The notes beneath the pieces were generated by a model. The model had not been told where the DNA came from and made no database searches. It saw only the letters and a program-made list of their open reading frames with translations. From assembly GCA_024277405.1 (NCBI GenBank), contig JAJRVI010000150.1, positions 1 through 8,544 of the forward strand: 8,544 nucleotides of DNA. The letters are read 5' to 3'. This stretch comes from Fidelibacterota bacterium (GTDB lineage Bacteria; Bipolaricaulota; Bipolaricaulia; Bipolaricaulales; Bipolaricaulaceae). This document shows positions 1-5,997 of this stretch, one piece after another (the first letter of the stretch is position 1; every line of letters begins with the position of its first letter). The position numbers and the translations under genes were made by a program.

Positions 1-1002
<1,002 letters not shown>

Positions 1003-1008
1003 CGGCGG

Positions 1009-1614
1009 ATGGCGCGCAAGGTCGTCCTCGCCACCAAGAACCCCCACAAGGTCGACGAGATCCTCGCCATCCTCGGGGATATCCCGGGGATAGAGTGGCT
1101 CACCTTCCGCGACTTTCCCTTCCCCGACGTGGAGGAGGTGGGCGATACCCTGGAGGAGAACGCGATCCTCAAGGCGACGGGGGTAGCCCGCGCGACCGGG
1201 CTCCCCGCGCTGGCGGAGGACACCGGGCTCGAGGTGGAAGCCCTGGGCGGGGCCCCGGGGGTCCTGTCATCGCGGTTCGCCGGTGTGGAGAAGGACTACC
1301 GCGCGAACAACGAGAAGCTCCTCTCCCTCCTGCGCGATGAGGCGAACAGGACGGCGCGGTTCCGCACCGTGGCGGTTTTGGCGTTGCCCGATGGGCGCAC
1401 CTGGATGACGGAGGGGGTCCTACAGGGGCAGATCGCCGAGGCCCCCCGGGGCGCGGGCGGGTTCGGCTACGATCCCCTGTTCATCCCCGCGGGGGAGACC
1501 CGGACCCTGGCGGAGATGGCGCCGGAGGAGAAGAACGAGATCTCCCACCGCCGCCGGGCCCTCGAGGCCATGCGCCCCATCCTGGAGGAGCTCGCCCGTG
1601 GCTCCCTGGATTAG
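1009..1614 (+). CDS. rdgB: XTP/dITP diphosphatase (Ham1/RdgB family)
   Basis: A 201-residue cytoplasmic house-cleaning enzyme that hydrolyses non-canonical purine nucleotides (dITP, XTP, ITP) to monophosphate plus pyrophosphate, keeping deaminated bases out of DNA and RNA. Family landmarks run in order: the N-terminal ATKNPHKVDEI nucleotide-binding strand and helix, EENAILKA, the acidic active-site segment LAEDTGLEVEALGGAPGVLSSRFAG, the FGYDPLF substrate-recognition loop, and the C-terminal KNEISHRRRAL helix. Length is normal for the family. ATG 1009 is chosen because the protein then begins MARKVVLATKN, as usual. It lies 6 bases after the transporter stop and has no clear Shine-Dalgarno, so translation is probably coupled to the upstream gene. 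The gene ends 4 bases before the stop of the convergent minus-strand gene. Function assignment is firm; no regulatory signal is seen. Confidence 0.96.
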   Translation: MARKVVLATKNPHKVDEILAILGDIPGIEWLTFRDFPFPDVEEVGDTLEENAILKATGVARATGLPALAEDTGLEVEALGGAPGVLSSRFAGVEKDYRANNEKLLSLLRDEANRTARFRTVAVLALPDGRTWMTEGVLQGQIAEAPRGAGGFGYDPLFIPAGETRTLAEMAPEEKNEISHRRRALEAMRPILEELARGSLD

Positions 1615-1618
1615 CGCC

Positions 1619-2356
1619 TCACCGCAGGCGTCCCGCGACCACGTAGAGGGCGTGGGTGTTGGGGCGTAAGGGCATCGCCACCAGCGTGAACACGAGCTCC
1701 CACAGTTCCCCCTCCCGCTCGAGCCGGTAACGCCCCCAGACCACGGGGCCATCCGCACCGGAGTCGACGGGTTCCCAGCCCTGGGAGGCGAACCCCTTCC
1801 CCAACGAGGCCGCGATCTCCCTGGGCAATACGGCCCCGATCACCGTGCCCCGGAACTCAACGCTTTGGGGCGACCTCGCGCGCGAGCTTCCCAGGAGGTG
1901 GACCCCCTCCGGGAGCTCGAGGGGTATGTGGGGGGCGACCCCCGCCTCCCGCTTCGGCCAGTCGAGCTCCGCCCCCGGGAGATAGGTCACGGTCAGTCCC
2001 GCCTCCCCTGGGAAGAAGTGTATGAACAGGGCCTCCCCGGCATCCCCTCGGCGAATGAAGGTGTGGATCCTTTCGGGCGCCCCCTGTTCCGGCAGGCGCT
2101 CCCAGCCGCCGCGGGCGAGGCCTTCTTCTAACCCCGCGAGCGTAGCCCCGGCTTCGCCGGGGAGCTCGAGGAAGGCGGCGAACCCTCCCTCCCCGAAGAG
2201 GATCGCCCCCAGGACCCGCGTCCCCTCGGGGAGGGCCAGCTCCGGGGGCCAGGCGGGCGGCAGCTCCCCGCAGATGACTTCCGTGACCTGACACCACCCC
2301 ATCCCCGCGGGCCCGAGGGACGCCAACGCACAAAGGACGGCCAACAGCCCCCTCAT
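1619..2356 (-). CDS. Exported protein of unknown function with two tandem related domains
   Basis: I do not recognise this 245-residue protein. It starts with a signal-peptide-like segment (MRGLLAVLCALASLGPAG, residues 1-18), so it is probably exported. The first cysteine (22) follows Met-Gly-Trp, which does not fit a lipobox. The rest looks like two copies of one domain of about 90 residues. LPEGTRVLG (42-50) matches LPEGVHLLG (148-156), GWERLPEQGA (84-93) matches GWEPVDSGAD (193-202), and each copy ends in a hydrophobic strand (LTVTYL near 121-126, ALYVVA near 236-241). No catalytic or metal motif is evident. ATG 2356 is preferred over the GTG at 2365 because GGAGGTGA (2362-2369) lies 5 bases upstream of the ATG. 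The gene follows rsmI by 45 bases on the same strand and may be co-transcribed with it, though TATACT (2375-2380) could give it its own promoter. Confidence 0.8.
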   Translation of the reverse strand: MRGLLAVLCALASLGPAGMGWCQVTEVICGELPPAWPPELALPEGTRVLGAILFGEGGFAAFLELPGEAGATLAGLEEGLARGGWERLPEQGAPERIHTFIRRGDAGEALFIHFFPGEAGLTVTYLPGAELDWPKREAGVAPHIPLELPEGVHLLGSSRARSPQSVEFRGTVIGAVLPREIAASLGKGFASQGWEPVDSGADGPVVWGRYRLEREGELWELVFTLVAMPLRPNTHALYVVAGRLR

Positions 2357-2361
2357 CGCGG

Positions 2362-2369
2362 TCACCTCC
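2362..2369 (-). promoter_or_regulatory. Shine-Dalgarno that decides the start of the exported-protein gene
   Basis: On the minus strand GGAGGTGA is followed by five bases and then ATG 2356. This is a near-perfect anti-16S match at good spacing. It overlaps the alternative GTG start at 2365, so that start is unlikely to be used. Confidence 0.7.
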
Positions 2370-2401
2370 GCCGGAGTATACGGCGCCCGCCGGATGGGAG
2401 G

Positions 2402-3238
2402 TCAGGCCCCGGGCTCCCGTAGGAGGCTGGAGAGCCTCCCCTTGGGGATCCCGAGGAGCCGCGCCATCTCCCGGAGGGCCTCCCTCTCGTCCCTCCCCTT
2501 GGCCCGGAGGAGCCCGTAGAGATCGCGCAGGAGCCCGATGTCCGGGGGCGCAGCTGGCCCGGGATCGCCCCCGAGGACGAGGACCACCTCCCCCTTGACC
2601 CCACCCCGGCGCTCCACCTCGGCCCGCACCTCGGCCACCGTCCCCCGGATGAACTCCTCATGGGCCTTGGTGAGCTCCCGGGCGAGGACCAGCGGACGCC
2701 GGGGGTAGAGGTCCTCCATGAGCTCCAGGGCCTCCCCCAGCCGGTGGGGCGATTCGTACATCACCGCGGTGCGGCCCTCCCCGATCAGGCCCTCGAGCAC
2801 CTCGCGCTTCGCGCCCCTCTTCCGGGGGAGCGTCCCGAGGAAGACGAAGCTGTCGGTGGGGAGTCCCGAGGCGACGAGGGCCGCGAGGAACGCCGCGGGG
2901 CCGGGCACCGGGACCACCCTTACCCCCGCCTCGATGCAGGCGCGCACCAGGGGGTATCCGGGGTCGGAGATCAGGGGCGTGCCCGCGTCCGAGACCAATG
3001 CCACATCCTTCCCCACCTTCAGTTCCCGCAGGATCAGGGGCACCCGTTCGCGCTCGGCGCCCTCGTACAGGCTCGGGCCGAACCGGGGCTCGATCCCATA
3101 ACGGCGGAGGAGGACCGCGGTGCGGCGGGTGTCCTCGGCGACGATTATGTCCACCTCCCGTAACACCCGCAGCACACGGAGGGTCACGTCCTCCAGGTTC
3201 CCGATGGGCGTCGCGCACAAGTACAGGGTCCCCGCCAT
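2402..3238 (-). CDS. rsmI: 16S rRNA (cytidine1402-2'-O)-methyltransferase
   Basis: A 278-residue SAM-dependent methyltransferase of the tetrapyrrole-methylase fold that 2'-O-methylates C1402 of 16S rRNA in the decoding centre. Visible family signatures are LYLCATPIGNLEDVTLR (5-21), AEDTRRT (34-40), ALVSDAGTPLISDPG (80-94), VPGPAAFLAAL (111-121) with SGLPTDSFVFLG just after, and YESPHRL (161-167). The C-terminus ends in a short helical tail typical of the family (GIPKGRLSSLL). Start: an upstream ATG at 3265 is possible, but ATG 3238 gives the conserved MAGTLYLCATPIGN beginning, and the nine upstream residues look non-conserved. There is no good Shine-Dalgarno before 3238. Instead TATAAT lies six bases upstream, which suggests a leaderless message. 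The gene is divergent from prfB, with which it shares a 53-base promoter region, and is followed by the exported-protein gene. Confidence 0.96.
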   Translation of the reverse strand: MAGTLYLCATPIGNLEDVTLRVLRVLREVDIIVAEDTRRTAVLLRRYGIEPRFGPSLYEGAERERVPLILRELKVGKDVALVSDAGTPLISDPGYPLVRACIEAGVRVVPVPGPAAFLAALVASGLPTDSFVFLGTLPRKRGAKREVLEGLIGEGRTAVMYESPHRLGEALELMEDLYPRRPLVLARELTKAHEEFIRGTVAEVRAEVERRGGVKGEVVLVLGGDPGPAAPPDIGLLRDLYGLLRAKGRDEREALREMARLLGIPKGRLSSLLREPGA

Positions 3239-3244
3239 CGGCGG

Positions 3245-3250
3245 ATTATA
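3245..3250 (-). promoter_or_regulatory. Candidate -10 element for rsmI, giving a leaderless mRNA
   Basis: The minus-strand hexamer is a perfect TATAAT, with six bases between it and the rsmI ATG (3238). A start about seven bases downstream would fall on or next to the A of the ATG. No good -35 is visible at 16-18 bases, and no TG extension precedes it. The only Shine-Dalgarno-like bases (AAGG) sit about 12 bases from the ATG, too far to be convincing. This is inference from sequence alone. Confidence 0.4.
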
Positions 3251-3252
3251 CC

Positions 3253-3281
3253 TTGCGGCCTGCAATTCGATTGATTAAAGT
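3253..3281 (+). promoter_or_regulatory. Weak candidate promoter for prfB
   Basis: TTGCGG (3253-3258) is followed by a 17-base spacer and TAAAGT (3276-3281). That gives three of six and four of six consensus matches at ideal spacing. Transcription would begin about 4 bases before the prfB ATG (3292), which has no Shine-Dalgarno upstream. The region is an AT-rich island in otherwise GC-rich sequence, consistent with a promoter. The exact hexamers are uncertain. Confidence 0.28.
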
Positions 3282-3291
3282 CACACAAGCT

Positions 3292-4401
3292 ATGGAAGAT
3301 ATCCTCAAAGAACTTAAAGAACGCCTGAAAGCCTGGGAGGATGTGTTTGAACTTCCCCGGATGAGGGAGCGTATCTCCGAGCTCGAGAGGCTCATGTCAC
3401 GGCCGGACTTCTGGGACGATAAGAAGAGGGCCCGCGAGCTCATCGCCGAGCTGGAGTCACTGAAGGACCGGGTGCGGGTCCTGGAGGAGCTGGCGGAGAA
3501 GGTGGAGGAGGCCGAGGTCCTCCTCTCCCTCGCCGACGAGGGCGATCCCTCCGCCCGGGAGGAAGCGGGGCGGCTCATCTCCGAGCTCCAGGACGATTTC
3601 AGGAAGGCCCGCATAGCCCTCTTCCTCCGGGGGCCCTACGACCGCGGTGATTGCTTCATCTCGCTGAACGCCGGCGCCGGGGGGACCGATGCCCAGGATT
3701 GGACCGAGATGCTCCTGCGGATGTACACCCGCTTCTGCGAGCGGGCCGGGTTCAAGGTGCGGCTCCTGGACGAGACCCCGGGGGAGGAAGCGGGGATCAA
3801 ATCGGCCACCCTCGAGGTGAAGGGTCCCTACGCCTATGGACTCCTTAAGGGCGAGACCGGGGTGCATCGGCTGGTGCGGATCTCCCCCTTCGACGCCGCT
3901 CGACGACGCCACACCTCCTTCGCCTCGGTGACGGTGACCCCCATCGTCCCGGAGGAGGACATCGAGATAAAGGAGGAGGACCTCAAGATCGAGACCTTCC
4001 GTGCTGGCGGTCCGGGTGGCCAGCACATGCAGAAGAACGAGACCGCGGTGCGCATCACCCACATCCCCACGGGCATCACCGTTTCATGCCAGAACGAGCG
4101 CTCCCAACACCAGAACAAGGAGATGGCCCTCCGGATTCTGAAGGCACGCCTCCGGGCCTTGATGGAGGAGACCCGGGCCAAGAAGATCGAGGAGCTGCGG
4201 GGCGAACTCCGGGAGATCGAATGGGGCAACCAGATCCGCTCATATATCCTCCAGCCCTACCAGCTCGTGCGCGATCACCGCACGGAGGTGGAGGTGGGCA
4301 ACGTGGAGGCCGTCTTGGACGGGGATCTATGGCCGTTTATCTGGGCATGGCTCGAGCGCGGCGAGGCGGAGGTGGCGCGGACGAAGAAGGAGGTGAAATA
4401 G
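3292..4401 (+). CDS. prfB: Peptide chain release factor 2 (RF2)
   Basis: A 369-residue class I release factor that reads UGA and UAA in the ribosomal A site and triggers peptidyl-tRNA hydrolysis. An N-terminal helical domain (about 1-110) is followed by the conserved core. The stop-codon-reading tripeptide SPF (198-200, in VHRLVRISPFDAARRRHTSF) marks RF2 rather than RF1, which has PxT. The catalytic GGQ is at 242-244, and its glutamine is normally methylated by PrmC. CQNERSQHQNK (266-276) is also typical. ATG 3292 aligns with the usual RF2 N-terminus and gives normal length. An in-frame TTG at 3271 would add seven residues. The frame is continuous, so the autoregulatory +1 frameshift found in many bacterial prfB genes is absent. 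Variant residues flank GGQ (GGPGGQHMQKNE instead of SGAGGQHVNxTE). The gene is divergent from rsmI, and a small ribbon-helix-helix gene starts 3 bases after its stop. Confidence 0.97.
   Translation: MEDILKELKERLKAWEDVFELPRMRERISELERLMSRPDFWDDKKRARELIAELESLKDRVRVLEELAEKVEEAEVLLSLADEGDPSAREEAGRLISELQDDFRKARIALFLRGPYDRGDCFISLNAGAGGTDAQDWTEMLLRMYTRFCERAGFKVRLLDETPGEEAGIKSATLEVKGPYAYGLLKGETGVHRLVRISPFDAARRRHTSFASVTVTPIVPEEDIEIKEEDLKIETFRAGGPGGQHMQKNETAVRITHIPTGITVSCQNERSQHQNKEMALRILKARLRALMEETRAKKIEELRGELREIEWGNQIRSYILQPYQLVRDHRTEVEVGNVEAVLDGDLWPFIWAWLERGEAEVARTKKEVK
4387..4396 (+). promoter_or_regulatory. Consensus Shine-Dalgarno inside the 3' end of prfB
   Basis: AAGGAGGTGA is the full complement of the 16S rRNA 3' end. 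It lies within the last codons of prfB, 8 bases before ATG 4405. It supports the 68-codon gene as real and suggests translation coupled to, or stronger than, that of prfB, whose own start has no such signal. Confidence 0.75.
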
Positions 4402-4404
4402 GGG

Positions 4405-4611
4405 ATGGCCGAAAAGGTAACCCGCAGGCTTTCCGTCTACATCCCTCTTTCAAAACGACATCTCAAGCCCATCGAACGGATAAAGAAGCTCGCGCGCAAA
4501 CGCAAGTGCTCCATCAACGACCTGGTGGTGGAGGCGATCATCGAGTACATCAAACGGGAGGAACGCAAGCGCGCCCGGAAGGGCACGTCCCGGAAGAAGG
4601 CCGGGCGCTAG
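4405..4611 (+). CDS. Small ribbon-helix-helix (CopG/Arc-like) protein, probable DNA binding
   Basis: This encodes 68 residues. The N-terminal TRRLSVYIPLS (6-16) fits the intermolecular beta strand of ribbon-helix-helix repressors. It is followed by a first helix (about 22-33, PIERIKKLARKR), a turn containing CSIND (35-39), and a second helix (about 39-52, DLVVEAIIEYIKRE). The C-terminal tail (53-68) is strongly basic and could contact nucleic acid non-specifically. Such proteins dimerise and bind DNA in the major groove, often as autoregulators or antitoxins, but no toxin gene is adjacent here. The gene begins 3 bases after the prfB stop with a consensus Shine-Dalgarno, so it is co-transcribed with prfB. 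Its stop is separated by one base from the convergent hydrogenase operon. The fold assignment rests on pattern, not a search; the target is unknown. Confidence 0.72.
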   Translation: MAEKVTRRLSVYIPLSKRHLKPIERIKKLARKRKCSINDLVVEAIIEYIKREERKRARKGTSRKKAGR

Positions 4612-4612
4612 C

Positions 4613-5005
4613 TCATTCCACTACCAGGTTGGGGGAGAAACGGTCGTAATCGGCGAGCAAGAACTCCTGGCTGCGGGAAAGGGCGCCGACGGGGCAGACG
4701 TCCACGCACTGGGCGCAGTAAGTACAGCGGGCCACGTACATGCGGATCTTCTTCTCCTCCGGCTTGAACTCTATTACCCTGGCGGGACATACCCGGATGC
4801 ACATCTGGCAACCGATGCACTTCTCCCGGTCGTAGGCGATCTTCCCCCGGAAGCCCTCGGTGACGGGAACCGGCGGCACGAGCTTCGCCTTTCCCTCCCC
4901 GACCTTCTCCAGGAACCCGAGCACCGACTTCGGCATGTACTTCGCGGGGAAGCGGTTCGTCACCGGACGCGTGAAGAGCTGCAGGAAGAGCGCTTTGAAG
5001 ATCAT
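4613..5005 (-). CDS. mbhN: Membrane-bound hydrogenase ferredoxin-like subunit, MbhN/NuoI type
   Basis: A 130-residue iron-sulfur subunit that should accept electrons from reduced ferredoxin at the cytoplasmic face of a group 4 hydrogenase and pass them toward the NuoB-like subunit. Two [4Fe-4S] motifs are intact: CIGCQMCIRVCP (Cys 63, 66, 69, 73) and CTYCAQCVDVCP (Cys 94, 97, 100, 104). An amphipathic N-terminus (MIFKALFLQLFTRPVTNRFP) resembles the membrane-docking helix of NuoI and MbhN. Length is right for Mbh/Ech-type subunits and shorter than a typical bacterial NuoI. Its ATG overlaps the stop of the preceding gene by four bases (ATGA), with AAGGTGGT as ribosome binding site. It is the last gene of the operon. 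The symbol follows the Mbh gene order; EchF or HycF naming would also describe the family. Confidence 0.9.
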   Translation of the reverse strand: MIFKALFLQLFTRPVTNRFPAKYMPKSVLGFLEKVGEGKAKLVPPVPVTEGFRGKIAYDREKCIGCQMCIRVCPARVIEFKPEEKKIRMYVARCTYCAQCVDVCPVGALSRSQEFLLADYDRFSPNLVVE

Positions 5006-5997
5006 CCGCCCATCACCACCTTATCGAGGACGAGGAGCAGGAGGCCCGCCAACGCGAGCAGCGTGGTGGGAAGCAGGTAGAACCGCGCCACCTGATCCAC
5101 CTTCAGGCGGGCGAAGGCCACCCGCACCACCGTCACCGCGAAAAAGATCACCCCGAAGAGCTTCACTAGGAAGAAGAGGAGGTCCAGCACCTGCCCCCCC
5201 ACCCCGGCGACGCCCAGCGGGGCCGCGATCCCGTAGGGGATGAAAAGGGCGACCACCAGGGCCGCGATCACCACGGTCTTGATCACGTCCGCGAGGTAGA
5301 AGAGGGCGAGGCTCACCCCGGAGTACTCCACCAGGAGCCCCCCCGCGATCTCGGTCTCTGCCTCTGGGATATCGAACGGGATCTTGGAGAGCTCCGCGGG
5401 GGTAACGGCGAGGAGGGACACGAAGAGGAAGAGGAGCCCCATCCACCCCAACGGCCCCACCGCCCCCCACAGCGGGTTGGCGGCGATGGTGGCGAGGGAG
5501 AAGGCGGGGCTCAGTCCCAGGGACGCGAGGCGCCACGCGATCCCCACCGCGGCGATCGCCAACGGGAACTCGTACGACATCATCATCACGATCTCCCGTT
5601 GCGCCCCCACCACGGCGTAGGGCGAGCCGGAGGCGAACCCGCCCATGGCCATGGCCAGGGCCGGCACGGCCAGGAGGTAGAGGAGGAGCACCAGGTCCCC
5701 GTACCCCGAGAGCACCGGCCGCAGGGATCCCACGGGGAGGTAGAGGAGGGCCGTCGTGGCGGCGACGAAGGCGAGGAACGGGGCGGCCCGGAATAGCCAG
5801 GGGATCGCCGTCCGGGGCACGACGTTCTCCTTGAGCAAGAGCTTTATCACGTCCAGCACGGGCTGCCGTAGCGGGGGACCGATCCTGCCCTGGAGCCGAG
5901 CGGCGAGCTTGCGGTCCAGACCCTTATACAGGAACCCGACGGCACCCCCGCCCACGAGGACCAATATCGCCTGCCACAGGGCGTTGACGCCGCTCAT
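5002..5997 (-). CDS. mbhM: Membrane-bound hydrogenase NuoH-like membrane anchor, MbhM type
   Basis: A 331-residue polytopic membrane protein, homologous to complex I NuoH, which anchors the peripheral hydrogenase arm and begins the ion-translocation path. About eight hydrophobic segments are visible, including near 8-24, 70-88, 100-120, 184-200, 229-254, 270-293 and 306-326. Family landmarks are RIGPPLRQPVLDVIKLLLKE (38-57), the loop around SYEFPLA (141-147), and the conserved acidic segment PFDIPEAETEIAGGLLVEYSG (207-227), whose glutamates line the quinone-like cavity and ion channel in this superfamily. ATG 5997 is chosen because it overlaps the stop of the large-subunit gene by four bases (ATGA) and has GGGAGGGG just upstream. 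A longer reading to 6249 adds only soluble, unconserved sequence from inside the upstream gene. EchB, HycD and HyfC are the equivalents in related complexes. Confidence 0.92.
   Translation of the reverse strand: MSGVNALWQAILVLVGGGAVGFLYKGLDRKLAARLQGRIGPPLRQPVLDVIKLLLKENVVPRTAIPWLFRAAPFLAFVAATTALLYLPVGSLRPVLSGYGDLVLLLYLLAVPALAMAMGGFASGSPYAVVGAQREIVMMMSYEFPLAIAAVGIAWRLASLGLSPAFSLATIAANPLWGAVGPLGWMGLLFLFVSLLAVTPAELSKIPFDIPEAETEIAGGLLVEYSGVSLALFYLADVIKTVVIAALVVALFIPYGIAAPLGVAGVGGQVLDLLFFLVKLFGVIFFAVTVVRVAFARLKVDQVARFYLLPTTLLALAGLLLLVLDKVVMGG

Noticed and set aside
2291..2356. Lipoprotein signal on the exported protein
   Set aside because: The residues before Cys22 are Met-Gly-Trp. Tryptophan at -1 and no small residue plus leucine pattern do not fit a lipobox.
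2357..2401. Possible intrinsic terminator between rsmI and the exported-protein gene
   Set aside because: A small GC hairpin (CGGC..GCCG) can be drawn, but the stem is four pairs and no T-run follows.
2998..3291. N-terminal extension of RF2 back to 2998
   Set aside because: It reads antisense through rsmI, is low-complexity in composition, and would give an RF2 about 100 residues too long.
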